Part shown: positions 1-7,797 of the stretch, one piece after another
How the letters are laid out: the number at the start of each line of letters is the position of its first letter
Position numbering within the stretch: the stretch's first letter is position 1
Origin: Loktanella gaetbuli
Lineage (GTDB): Bacteria; Pseudomonadota; Alphaproteobacteria; Rhodobacterales; Rhodobacteraceae
Reading direction: 5' to 3'
Length of the DNA: 64,000 nucleotides
NCBI RefSeq assembly: GCF_020531945.1
Contig: NZ_JAJATZ010000003.1
Coordinates: forward strand, 1 to 64,000
The notes under the pieces: model-generated
The model's database searches: none
What the model was told of the DNA's origin: nothing
What the model saw: only the letters and a program-made list of their open reading frames with translations
Translations under genes and position numbers: made by a program

Positions 1-53
1 ATCGTGCCGATGTTAACGTGCGGTTTGTTACGTTCGAACTTTGCCTTAGCCAT
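1..53 (-). CDS. tuf: Elongation factor Tu, N-terminal fragment (cut by window edge)
   Basis: Only the first 17 codons are inside the window. They read MAKAKFERNKPHVNIGT, which is the highly conserved start of bacterial EF-Tu, the GTPase that delivers aminoacyl-tRNA to the ribosome. The gene runs off the left edge on the minus strand. It lies 122 bases downstream of parC in the same direction and has its own promoter-like elements in the gap, so it need not depend on parC transcription. Whether this is the only tuf copy cannot be told from here. Confidence 0.9.
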   Translation of the reverse strand, partial: MAKAKFERNKPHVNIGT

Positions 54-109
54 GACGGGCACCTTTTGATTTGCGGGGCCGCTGCTGGCCCGTTTTGAAC
101 ATCGCGGGC

Positions 110-138
110 GATGTATTGTGGATCGCACGGGAAATCAA
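110..138 (-). promoter_or_regulatory. Candidate sigma70-type promoter of tuf
   Basis: On the minus strand a TTGATT box (133-138) is followed after 17 bases by TACATC (110-115). This is a fair match to the TTGACA/TATAAT consensus with ideal spacing, and it would give a leader of about 50 bases before the tuf start. A short palindrome, ATCGC-GG-GCGAT (101-112), sits at the predicted transcription start. This is assigned by motif only. Confidence 0.4.
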
Positions 139-175
139 GCGCAGGTTTCCCCACCAATCCGAACCAGAGCCGTGT

Positions 176-2518
176 CTAGTCGAACCGGTTTGATTTCGGA
201 AAACCGTGTGGTGCGCGTTTGCCGACGCCACCACGTGCGGCCTTCCATTCGGACATGTCTTCTTCTGTCCGGGTCTTGCCGCCGCCCATCGTCCACGACA
301 GCCCCTTGTCCCAGTCAAAGGTGGTGACATCCCCCAAACCGCCATCCAGTTCGAGCGTGCCCTGCTTGCCGAACACCCGTTTGTATTTTTGCAAACGCAC
401 CCCCTTGCCGCGTGCCATTTCCGGCAGCTCTGCGATCGGGAACACCAGAAACCGGCCGTTTTCCGACACGACGGCCACGGTATCACCCTGAACGCGGCGA
501 ATGACCTTGGCGGCACCTTCCTTGACGTTCAGCACCTGCTTGCCCGCCCGGGTCTGCGCGATCACATCGTTTTCCGGCACGACAAAGCCGTCACCTTCGG
601 TCGAGGCAACGAGCAGTTTTTCACCCGGACGATGCACGAGAATATCAACGATCGCCGCATCGTTGGGCAGGTCGATCATCAGGCGCAGCGGTTCGCCCAT
701 GCCGCGCCCGCCGGGTAGCTGACTGGCCTGCAAGGTATAGATCCGCCCAAGCGACCCAAAGACCAGCAGCCGGTCCGTTGTTTCAGCATGGAACGCAAAT
801 CGCGGCCCGTCGCCGTCCTTGAACTTCAGCTCCTTGTCCAGCGCGACGTGACCCGTCATGGCCCGGATCCAGCCCATCTGCGAGCAAACGACTGTAATCG
901 GCTCGCGCGCGATCATTGCCTCGATCGGGACGTCCGCGACCTCTCCTGCCTCGCCGAATGTGGTGCGCCGCGCGCCGCCGGGGCTGTCCTTGCCGAATTG
1001 CTTGCGGGTTTCGCGCAGTTGTTCGGCGATACGTTTCCACTGCAGGCCTTCGTCCTCCAGCAGGTCTTCGATCCCGGCACGTTCCTCCATCAAGGCGTCG
1101 CGTTCGGCGATCAGCTCCAGCTCTTCGAGGCGACGCAGGCTGCGCAGACGCATGTTCAGAATGGCTTCGGCCTGAACCTCGGACAGGCTGACCTCGGGGT
1201 CGGCACCCGCAACCAGCGGCGAGACATAGTCTTTTTCGTCGGTCGCCCTGACATGGCTCTGCGCCCAATCCTCGGCCATCAAGGCGCGCTTGGGGTCGTC
1301 ATCGTAGCGGATGATGTCGATCACGCGGTCCAGATTGAGGAAGGCGATGATGAAACCTTCGAGCACCTCGAGCCGGTGATCGATCTTGGCCAGCCGGTGC
1401 CGGGACCTGCGCAGCAACACATCCTGACGGTGATCGAGGAACGCGCGCAGCACCTCCTTGACGCTGCATACCTTGGGCGTCAGGCCGTCGATGAGCACGT
1501 TCATGTTCAGGCTGAATCGCGTTTCCAGATCGGAATTGCGGAACAGCATGCCCATCAACATGTCAGGATCGACCGTTTTCGCACGCGGTTCCAGCACAAT
1601 GCGCACGTCATCGGCGGATTCGTCACGCACATCGGCCAGCAAGGGCACCTTTTTGGTCTGGATGATCTCGGCCAGCTTTTCGATCAGCTTGGATTTCTGA
1701 ACCTGATAGGGGATTTCCGTGACGACGATCTGCCATTGACCGCGGCCCAGGTCCTCGACCTCGTGGCGCGCGCGCAGACGGATCGACCCGCGTCCTGTCC
1801 GGTAGGCGTTCGCGATGTTTTCGGACGATTCGACAATGACACCACCGGTCGGAAAATCGGGTCCCGGGATATATTGCAGCAGAGTGTCGTCAGCGGCGTT
1901 TGGCGATTTGATCAGGTGAAGGCAGGCGTCGATCAATTCATGCAGGTTATGCGGTGGAATGTTTGTCGCCATGCCGACGGCAATCCCGGACGATCCGTTT
2001 GCCAGCAGGTTCGGAAAGGCCGCGGGGAACACGACCGGTTCCTCCAGCGTGCCGTCATAGTTCGGGCGGTAATCCACCGCGTTTTCAGCCAGCCCTTCCA
2101 TCAGGGCCTCGGCTGCGGCCGTCATCCGCGCCTCTGTATAACGGGCGGCGGCGGGGTTATCGCCGTCGATGTTGCCGAAATTGCCCTGACCGTCCACCAG
2201 CGGGTAGCGGACGTTGAAATCCTGCGCCAGACGCGCCATCGCGTCATAGATCGCGGCATCACCGTGCGGGTGATAGTTACCCATCACATCGCCCGAAATC
2301 TTGGCCGATTTGCGGAAACCGCCCGTGGCGGACAATCGCAATTCGCGCATCGCATACAGGATGCGGCGGTGCACGGGTTTCAGACCGTCGCGCGCATCCG
2401 GCAAGGCGCGGTGCATGATCGTGGACAGCGCGTAGGTCAGATAGCGGTCGCCAATGGCGCTCCGCAGCGTTTCCGTCACATCATTCGGGCCAAGCGTGTC
2501 ATCGGTGGGGTCTGTCAT
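176..2518 (-). CDS. parC: DNA topoisomerase IV subunit A
   Basis: The 780-residue protein is the cleavage subunit of topoisomerase IV, which with ParE decatenates daughter chromosomes. The N-terminal winged-helix/tower region carries RDGLKPVHRR near residue 43, the HPHGD motif at 83-87 and the catalytic tyrosine at about residue 127 in AARYTEARM. The C-terminal third has the beta-pinwheel repeats. The C-terminal domain is shorter than in GyrA and lacks a clear GyrA box, which favours ParC over GyrA. At the quinolone-contact positions the residues are Ala88 (Ser80 in E. coli ParC) and Asp92 (Glu84). It appears to be transcribed alone, upstream of tuf. Confidence 0.95.
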   Translation of the reverse strand: MTDPTDDTLGPNDVTETLRSAIGDRYLTYALSTIMHRALPDARDGLKPVHRRILYAMRELRLSATGGFRKSAKISGDVMGNYHPHGDAAIYDAMARLAQDFNVRYPLVDGQGNFGNIDGDNPAAARYTEARMTAAAEALMEGLAENAVDYRPNYDGTLEEPVVFPAAFPNLLANGSSGIAVGMATNIPPHNLHELIDACLHLIKSPNAADDTLLQYIPGPDFPTGGVIVESSENIANAYRTGRGSIRLRARHEVEDLGRGQWQIVVTEIPYQVQKSKLIEKLAEIIQTKKVPLLADVRDESADDVRIVLEPRAKTVDPDMLMGMLFRNSDLETRFSLNMNVLIDGLTPKVCSVKEVLRAFLDHRQDVLLRRSRHRLAKIDHRLEVLEGFIIAFLNLDRVIDIIRYDDDPKRALMAEDWAQSHVRATDEKDYVSPLVAGADPEVSLSEVQAEAILNMRLRSLRRLEELELIAERDALMEERAGIEDLLEDEGLQWKRIAEQLRETRKQFGKDSPGGARRTTFGEAGEVADVPIEAMIAREPITVVCSQMGWIRAMTGHVALDKELKFKDGDGPRFAFHAETTDRLLVFGSLGRIYTLQASQLPGGRGMGEPLRLMIDLPNDAAIVDILVHRPGEKLLVASTEGDGFVVPENDVIAQTRAGKQVLNVKEGAAKVIRRVQGDTVAVVSENGRFLVFPIAELPEMARGKGVRLQKYKRVFGKQGTLELDGGLGDVTTFDWDKGLSWTMGGGKTRTEEDMSEWKAARGGVGKRAPHGFPKSNRFD

Positions 2519-2593
2519 GGCGACGGTCTAGCGAAGCCGCAGAGGTGCGTAAAGGCAACGCAAGCACAGCATGGGCGCATTTTCCGACAACCG

Positions 2594-2619
2594 GGAACTA
2601 AGAATCACGATAAGGTGTT
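2594..2619 (+). promoter_or_regulatory. Candidate EcfG (general stress sigma) promoter of the SH3-domain gene
   Basis: GGAAC at 2594-2598 is followed after 17 bases by TGTT at 2616-2619. The known alphaproteobacterial EcfG promoter is GGAAC-N16/17-cGTT. The predicted start would lie near 2626, giving a leader of about 35 bases before the ATG at 2661. The first base of the -10 box deviates, so this is one of the weaker candidates in the window. Confidence 0.4.
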
Positions 2620-2660
2620 TAGACTGCAACTGCCAAGGATCGATTCGACCGGGGGGCCTC

Positions 2661-3221
2661 ATGGGCAAATTCATCATCGGCACATTTGCCATACTCGCAT
2701 TCGCATTCTACGAATTGTCGGGCGGCGCGGATTTTGTGCCCGAGGAACGGATCGCGCGGGCCCCCGCAGTCCAGCAGGAAGAACCGGACACCCAGACCGC
2801 CGCCGCGGCGCCCGTACCGGATCTGCCGGAGCAACCCACCCGCGCAGATACCGCCGAACTGACACAGGTCGCCGCACAACCGGTCACCGCATCCCAGCAA
2901 GAGGCCGCAACCCTGCCCGTGGCGACGCCATCGACAGGCAGCACGACCGAGGTCATCGGCATCGACACGCAGCCCACCTTTGCATCCCTTTCAGCGACGG
3001 GTGGTGCCGACCTTGGTGCCATCAACCCGATCCGCGAGGTTGCCGCACGCGCTGTGAACATGCGGTCCGGCCCCAGCACGGCCTTTGACGTGATCGACAC
3101 GCTGCCGCAGGGCACGCAGGCTGAAATCATGGACAGTGACGGCACCGGATGGGTGCGGGTCTATATCCCCGGCACCGGCCAGACCGGATGGATGGCAGAA
3201 CGCCTGCTGACAGCCGGCTGA
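2661..3221 (+). CDS. SH3-domain envelope protein
   Basis: A 186-residue protein. Residues 1-20 form one hydrophobic segment (GKFIIGTFAILAFAFYEL) that is either a membrane anchor or an uncleaved signal. A long low-complexity Ala/Pro/Thr/Gln-rich linker follows. The last 60 or so residues are a bacterial SH3 domain, shown by ARAVNMRSGPSTAFDVI and GWVRVYIPGTGQTGWM. Such domains often bind peptidoglycan or wall peptides in the periplasm. The ATG at 2661 was chosen because the hydrophobic segment begins there; an in-frame ATG at 2571 would add 30 residues unlike a signal. A candidate EcfG promoter lies upstream, so it may be a stress-induced envelope protein. Exact role unknown. Confidence 0.75.
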   Translation: MGKFIIGTFAILAFAFYELSGGADFVPEERIARAPAVQQEEPDTQTAAAAPVPDLPEQPTRADTAELTQVAAQPVTASQQEAATLPVATPSTGSTTEVIGIDTQPTFASLSATGGADLGAINPIREVAARAVNMRSGPSTAFDVIDTLPQGTQAEIMDSDGTGWVRVYIPGTGQTGWMAERLLTAG

Positions 3222-3259
3222 CCCCTTGCGCCGCGACTGTTGTCCCGGCATCAAGCGGC

Positions 3260-4084
3260 ATGACGCAAAAAACCGTCCTCATCACAGGCTGTTCGTCCGG
3301 CATTGGCTATGATGCAGCGATTGGCCTGCGCGACGCAGGCTGGCGGGTGTTCGCATCGTGCCGCAAACAATCGGATTGCGACCGCTTGCGCGACATGGGC
3401 TTTGATGCACCGTTGATCGACTATGCCGATCCGCAGACCATCCGCGACGGACTGGCCGCGGTGCTGGACGCCACGGGCGGCACGCTGGATGCGCTGTACA
3501 ACAACGGCGCCTTTGCCTGCCCCGGCGCGGTCGAGGATCTGCCGCGCGGCGGGCTGGAGGCGATTTTCCAGACCAATCTGTTCGGCGTGCATGACCTGAC
3601 CGTGCAGGTCATCCCGGTCATGCGGGCGCAGGGACATGGCCGCATCGTGAACTGTTCGTCTGTTCTGGGGCTGGTGGGCATGAAATGGCGTGGTGCCTAT
3701 GTCGCCACCAAATTCGCGCTGGAAGGACTGACCGACGTGCTGCGGCTGGAAATGGCTGACACCCCGATCAAGGTCATCCTGCTGGAACCCGGCCCGATCG
3801 CCAGCCGCATCCGCGAAAACGCGATCCCGCACTTCGAGCGCTGGTTCGATACCGAAAATTCGGCCCGCCGGACGCAGTACGACGCGCTGAAACAGCGGCT
3901 GTATCACGACGGTGCCGACAAGTTCCAACTGCCCGCCAGTGCCGTGACCGCCAAGCTGCGCCACGCGCTTGAACACCCGCGCCCGAAACCACGCTATTAC
4001 GTGACAACACCGACCTATTTTGCAGGCATCGCGCGCCGGATACTGTCCACGCGGCTGCTGGATGCGGTGATTTCGCGCGGATGA
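3260..4084 (+). CDS. Short-chain dehydrogenase/reductase
   Basis: A 274-residue classical SDR. It has the nucleotide-binding TGCSSGIG motif near residue 10, the NNGA motif (YNNGAF, in place of NNAG) and the catalytic YVATK (Tyr-x-x-x-Lys), with the active-site Ser in NCSSVLG. The ATG at 3260 was chosen because the Rossmann strand TVLITGCSSGIG begins a few residues later; upstream in-frame sequence overlaps the previous gene and looks non-coding. The substrate cannot be told from sequence. The overall pattern resembles SDR-family reductases annotated as YbbO-like or 17-beta-hydroxysteroid dehydrogenase-like. The gap to the preceding gene is only 38 bases, so it may be co-transcribed. Confidence 0.85.
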   Translation: MTQKTVLITGCSSGIGYDAAIGLRDAGWRVFASCRKQSDCDRLRDMGFDAPLIDYADPQTIRDGLAAVLDATGGTLDALYNNGAFACPGAVEDLPRGGLEAIFQTNLFGVHDLTVQVIPVMRAQGHGRIVNCSSVLGLVGMKWRGAYVATKFALEGLTDVLRLEMADTPIKVILLEPGPIASRIRENAIPHFERWFDTENSARRTQYDALKQRLYHDGADKFQLPASAVTAKLRHALEHPRPKPRYYVTTPTYFAGIARRILSTRLLDAVISRG

Positions 4085-4141
4085 TCCGCTGGTCTTTGAC
4101 GATGTGCCTGCTATGTCCGGGCTACAACGATAGGAGCGCCC

Positions 4142-4345
4142 ATGGCCAGTGATCCCCTCTTTCTCCTCGCAGCCCTCGCCTGCCTGATCGTGCTGGGCAT
4201 CCTGATCCTGGGTGTCGGGTCCTTTGGCAAGGGCGGCGAATTCAACCGACGTAACGCAAACAAGATCATGCGCTGGCGGATCGGCGCACAGTTCGTCGCG
4301 GTGCTGCTGATTCTGCTGTTCGTATTTCTGCGTGGAGGCAACTGA
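4142..4345 (+). CDS. Small twin-transmembrane protein, HIG1-like
   Basis: A 67-residue protein with two hydrophobic helices (about 5-26 and 48-63) joined by a basic loop containing GGEFNRRNANKIMRWRI. This layout and the xxNxRxNxxMRxR-type loop match the hypoxia-induced protein (HIG1) conserved region, whose mitochondrial members (Rcf1) associate with cytochrome oxidase. In alphaproteobacteria the gene commonly sits directly before the cobalamin adenosyltransferase, as here with a 2-base gap, and usually close to etfBA. A purine-rich site (TAGGAG) precedes the ATG. The biochemical role in bacteria is not established. Confidence 0.8.
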   Translation: MASDPLFLLAALACLIVLGILILGVGSFGKGGEFNRRNANKIMRWRIGAQFVAVLLILLFVFLRGGN

Positions 4346-4347
4346 AC

Positions 4348-4920
4348 ATGGTCGTATTGAACAAGATCTACACCCGCACCGGCGACAAGGGTGACACTGC
4401 GTTGGGCAATGGCACACGCGTTCCGAAATACGCGGATCGCGTCAACGCCTACGGCACCGTCGACGAGGTGAATGCCACCGTCGGGATGGCCCGCCTGCAT
4501 GCCAGCGGCGATGTCGACGCGCAGCTGGCGCGCATCCAGAATGACCTGTTCGATCTGGGGGCCGACCTGTGCCGCCCGGACATGGCCAACGACGCCAAGG
4601 CAGAATATCCGCCGCTGCGCATGAGCGATGCGCAGGTTGACCGTCTGGAACAGGAAATCGACGCGATGACCCAAGCGGTCGAACCGCTGCGCAGTTTTGT
4701 CCTGCCGGGTGGGTCTGCCCTGTCGGCGCATCTGCATCTGTGCCGCACCGTCAGCCGCCGCGCCGAACGTCTGTGCGTCGAACTGGCTGCGGCCGAGGAC
4801 GTCAATCCGGCAGCCACCAAATACCTCAACCGGCTGTCGGACTGGTTTTTTCAGGCAAGCCGCATCGCCAACGACGATGGCCGCGACGACGTTTTGTGGG
4901 TGCCGGGCGCAAACCGCTAG
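4348..4920 (+). CDS. Cob(I)yrinic acid a,c-diamide adenosyltransferase, PduO type
   Basis: A 190-residue PduO-type ATP:cob(I)alamin adenosyltransferase, which makes adenosylcobalamin. The N-terminus KIYTRTGDKGDTALGNG is the ATP-binding P-loop of this family, followed by YGTVDEVNA. The cobalamin-facing RTVSRRAERL helix occurs near residue 140 and NRLSDWFF near 170. Length is typical. In this lineage adenosylcobalamin serves ethylmalonyl-CoA and methylmalonyl-CoA mutases and some ribonucleotide reductases. It is in an apparent operon with the small HIG1-like gene upstream, with a 2-base gap. Confidence 0.93.
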   Translation: MVVLNKIYTRTGDKGDTALGNGTRVPKYADRVNAYGTVDEVNATVGMARLHASGDVDAQLARIQNDLFDLGADLCRPDMANDAKAEYPPLRMSDAQVDRLEQEIDAMTQAVEPLRSFVLPGGSALSAHLHLCRTVSRRAERLCVELAAAEDVNPAATKYLNRLSDWFFQASRIANDDGRDDVLWVPGANR

Positions 4921-5016
4921 GACCGCAAACGCCCACATTTGTTGACGTGCGCGTAAACAACGTCGCGTCCGAAACGCGAAACGGCGCTTTGTCCTATTGT
5001 AATTTGTGCCCTGTCG

Positions 5017-5038
5017 TTATCTCAAAGGTGCGAGATAA
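5017..5038. promoter_or_regulatory. Perfect 7-bp palindrome in the etfB leader
   Basis: TTATCTC (5017-5023) and GAGATAA (5032-5038) form a perfect inverted repeat around an 8-base loop, 22 bases before the etfB start codon. It could be a dimeric regulator's operator or a leader hairpin. No regulator can be named from the sequence, and I found no second copy in the window. Confidence 0.4.
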
Positions 5039-5060
5039 AATTGCATGGGAGTGAGCCGCG

Positions 5061-5819
5061 ATGAAGGTGCTGGTACCGGTCAAACGCGTCATCGACTATA
5101 ACGTAAAGGTCCGCGTCAAGGCGGACGGTTCGGGTGTCGATCTGGCCAACGTCAAAATGTCGATGAACCCGTTCGATGAGATCGCCGTCGAAGAGGCGAT
5201 CCGTCTGCGCGAGGCAGGCAAGGTCGAGGAGGTTGTCGCCGTATCCATCGGCGTCAAGCAGTGCCAGGAAACGCTGCGCACCGCCCTCGCAATGGGCGCT
5301 GACCGTGCGATCCTCGTGCTGGCGTCTGACGATGTGCACAACGACATCGAACCGCTGGCCGTCGCCAAGATCCTCAAGGGGATCGTCGACGAAGAGCAGC
5401 CCGGCCTCGTGCTGTGCGGCAAGCAGGCGATCGACAACGACATGAACGCGACGGGCCAGATGCTGGCGGCGCTCTTGGGCTGGTCGCAGGCGACCTTTGC
5501 GTCCAAGGTCGATGTTGACGGCGATCACGCCACCGTCACGCGTGAGGTCGATGGCGGATTGCAGACCATCAAGGTCAAGATGCCGACCATCGTGACCGTC
5601 GATCTGCGCCTGAACGAACCGCGCTACGCGTCGCTGCCGAACATCATGAAGGCCAAGAAAAAGCCGCTGGATGAAAAGACACCTGCCGACTACGGCGTCG
5701 ACGTCAGCCCGCGTCTGGAAATCATCAAGACCACCGAACCCGCAGAACGCGCCGCCGGGATCATGGTGAAATCTGTCGATGAACTTGTCGAAAAACTCAA
5801 AGAAGCGGGGGCTGTGTAA
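5061..5819 (+). CDS. etfB: Electron transfer flavoprotein, beta subunit
   Basis: A 252-residue ETF beta subunit. It starts MKVLVPVKRVIDYNVKVRVK, typical of the family, and carries the signature region around residues 124-133 (CGKQAIDNDM) that contacts AMP and the alpha subunit. With EtfA it accepts electrons from acyl-CoA dehydrogenases and passes them to ETF-ubiquinone oxidoreductase. The leucine-rich recognition loop (RLNEPRYASLPNIMKAKKKP) used for docking to dehydrogenases is present near residue 190. Its TAA stop overlaps the ATG of etfA (TAATG), so the two are translationally coupled. Confidence 0.96.
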   Translation: MKVLVPVKRVIDYNVKVRVKADGSGVDLANVKMSMNPFDEIAVEEAIRLREAGKVEEVVAVSIGVKQCQETLRTALAMGADRAILVLASDDVHNDIEPLAVAKILKGIVDEEQPGLVLCGKQAIDNDMNATGQMLAALLGWSQATFASKVDVDGDHATVTREVDGGLQTIKVKMPTIVTVDLRLNEPRYASLPNIMKAKKKPLDEKTPADYGVDVSPRLEIIKTTEPAERAAGIMVKSVDELVEKLKEAGAV

Positions 5820-6745
5820 TGGCTGTTCTTCTGATTGCCGAAGTGACCGATGGTGCACTGAACGTTGATGCGACAGGCAAGGCCGTCTCCGCTGTCGCCG
5901 GTCTGGGCGATGTGACCGTGCTGTGCGCTGGTGCCTCTGCCAGTGCCGCCGCCGCCGATGCAGCCAAGATCGACGGCGTGGCTCGCGTGCTCTGCGCCGA
6001 GGATGCAGCACTTGGTCACCGCCTGGCGGAACCGACTGCGGACCTGATCGTGAAACTGGCCGCCGACTATAGCCATATCGCTGCACCGGGCACGACGGAT
6101 GCGAAAAACGTCATGCCACGTGTGGCGGCCCTGTTGGACGTGCAGATCATTTCCGAGGTGACTGGCGTGGTTGACGCCGACACGTTCGAACGTCCGATCT
6201 ATGCGGGCAACGCCGTGCAAACAGTGAAATCCACTGATGCCAAAAAGGTCATGACGATCCGCACAGCCGGATTCGACGCCGCCGGCATGAGCGGGTCCGC
6301 AGCCGTCGAAAACATCGACGGTGCAAACGCATCCGACCTGTCGACATGGATCGAGGACAAGGTCGCAGAGAGCGACCGCCCCGAACTGACCAGCGCCGGT
6401 ATCGTTGTGTCCGGCGGCCGTGGCGTCGGGTCCGAAGAAGACTTTGCGATGATCGAGAAACTGGCCGACACGTTGGGTGCCGCCGTTGGCGCATCGCGCG
6501 CGGCGGTTGATTCCGGCTACGCGCCGAACGACTGGCAGGTCGGTCAGACAGGCAAGGTCGTGGCACCTGATCTGTATGTTGCTGTCGGCATTTCCGGCGC
6601 GATCCAGCACCTTGCCGGTATGAAGGACAGCAAGATCATCGTGGCGATCAACAAGGACGAAGAAGCACCGATCTTTCAGGTTGCCGACTATGGACTTGTC
6701 GCGGATCTGTTTGACGCCGTGCCCGAGTTGACCGGCAAATTGTAG
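5819..6745 (+). CDS. etfA: Electron transfer flavoprotein, alpha subunit
   Basis: A 308-residue ETF alpha subunit, the FAD-binding partner of EtfB. The C-terminal FAD domain holds VSGGRGVGSEEDF (about 199-211), GASRAAVDSGYAPNDWQVGQTGK and the hallmark LYVAVGISGAIQHLAGM, followed by IVAINKDEEAPIF. These are the canonical FAD-contact motifs. It overlaps etfB by one base and is followed by a good intrinsic terminator, so etfBA forms a two-gene operon. A likely electron donor in this window is the acyl-CoA dehydrogenase at 17.3-19.0 kb. Confidence 0.96.
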   Translation: MAVLLIAEVTDGALNVDATGKAVSAVAGLGDVTVLCAGASASAAAADAAKIDGVARVLCAEDAALGHRLAEPTADLIVKLAADYSHIAAPGTTDAKNVMPRVAALLDVQIISEVTGVVDADTFERPIYAGNAVQTVKSTDAKKVMTIRTAGFDAAGMSGSAAVENIDGANASDLSTWIEDKVAESDRPELTSAGIVVSGGRGVGSEEDFAMIEKLADTLGAAVGASRAAVDSGYAPNDWQVGQTGKVVAPDLYVAVGISGAIQHLAGMKDSKIIVAINKDEEAPIFQVADYGLVADLFDAVPELTGKL

Positions 6746-6766
6746 GTTCACTGCCATCAGTGTCCC

Positions 6767-6800
6767 AAGGGGGCGTGCCGGGAACGGTGCGTCCCTTTTT
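6767..6800 (+). terminator. Intrinsic terminator of etfBA
   Basis: A hairpin with arms AAGGG(G)GCGTGCC and GGTGCGTCCCTT (one bulged G, some G-T pairs, GGAAC-type loop) is followed by a T run at 6796-6800. It sits 22 bases after the etfA stop codon. The T run touches the stop codon of the convergent gene on the other strand. Confidence 0.65.
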
Positions 6801-7651
6801 CATGTGGCGGTGACGCCCAGCAAGGCCCCCAGTTTTTGTGTCAGTGCAACAGTTGCATCCGCATGGGCAGAAGGACCCATCAGCTCCGATACGGCCTGAC
6901 GCTGTTGTGCCGAAAAAAACATGCCGCGCATTCCGACAGGACCACCCCGGCGCGGCGGCTGGACAACTACCAGGTCGTGCACCAGCGGACGCAAAGCATC
7001 GATCATGGTAGCGTTCACGAACAACGGTTCCGCACTCAGCAAGGCTGAACGTTCCTGCCAGGGCGTGTCATCTGGCGTTTCGGTCGAAAACCACAGCAAG
7101 ACCGCATTCGGTCCGATTTGTCCCAGCAGGCTTCGCATACGTGCCACCCATGCCGCGCGCAATTCGCTGACGACGATATCAAAACGATCGGCGGATTTGT
7201 CCAGCAAGTCACCCAACATGTGTCGTGTGAAGGTGAAATTCGAAAAATCCACCTCTGGATAGATGGCCTGCAAGACGGTGGACGCCCGCAAAAACCGGTC
7301 ATTTCGGCGCGGATGAACCGAATAGAATCGGTTGGACAGGTAGTTGGCCCCCATCACCTGAACGACCGTCATCCGCGCCTGTGCGCAGGCCCGCATGACA
7401 GTCGGATCGTTGACAAAGGCATCGACACCCGCGTTGACACATCCGAAATTCACGCAGGTCATGCCCACCAGATGTTCCACACGGGCCGGAAATGGCTGGT
7501 CGATCAGTTTGCCATAGGTTTCCGTCCCACCCACAAATGCGATGTAATCCCCGTCCAGACTGCGTTGCGGGCCGCGGCATTGCAGCCGCGACATGCCATA
7601 TCGACACGATAACCTGTCCAGATTTTCCGTATCGAACACATCCTGTTTCAT
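6800..7651 (-). CDS. DUF6473 family protein
   Basis: A 283-residue protein that resembles the DUF6473 family, common in Rhodobacteraceae. The conserved N-terminus CRYGMSRLQCRGPQRSL with FVGGTETYGK is clear, as is the central ANYLSNRFYSVHPRRNDRFL. The FVGGTETYG segment looks like an SGNH/GDSL-hydrolase-style strand, but a catalytic triad cannot be confirmed by eye. No signal peptide is visible. The ATG at 7651 gives the family-like start; a TTG nine codons upstream is the alternative. The gene is convergent with etfA and stands alone. Function unknown. Confidence 0.7.
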   Translation of the reverse strand: MKQDVFDTENLDRLSCRYGMSRLQCRGPQRSLDGDYIAFVGGTETYGKLIDQPFPARVEHLVGMTCVNFGCVNAGVDAFVNDPTVMRACAQARMTVVQVMGANYLSNRFYSVHPRRNDRFLRASTVLQAIYPEVDFSNFTFTRHMLGDLLDKSADRFDIVVSELRAAWVARMRSLLGQIGPNAVLLWFSTETPDDTPWQERSALLSAEPLFVNATMIDALRPLVHDLVVVQPPRRGGPVGMRGMFFSAQQRQAVSELMGPSAHADATVALTQKLGALLGVTAT

Positions 7652-7797
7652 CGGCAGATCCCGTTCGCCCAGCAACAACTTTTGCCAGACTGGGGCAAAC
7701 CCATTGCCAAATCCCTAAGGCGGATGCGTCAGCCATGATGCCTTGAAGGCAGTAGCCACCACAGCCTATGGTACGCCAAAGCAGCTGGGGTGAATTG

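Noticed and set aside
788..3088. A 766-codon open frame on the plus strand
   Set aside because: It lies antisense to parC and runs on into the SH3-domain gene in another frame. The translation is rich in His, Arg and Gln with no family signature, as expected for the complement of a GC-rich gene.
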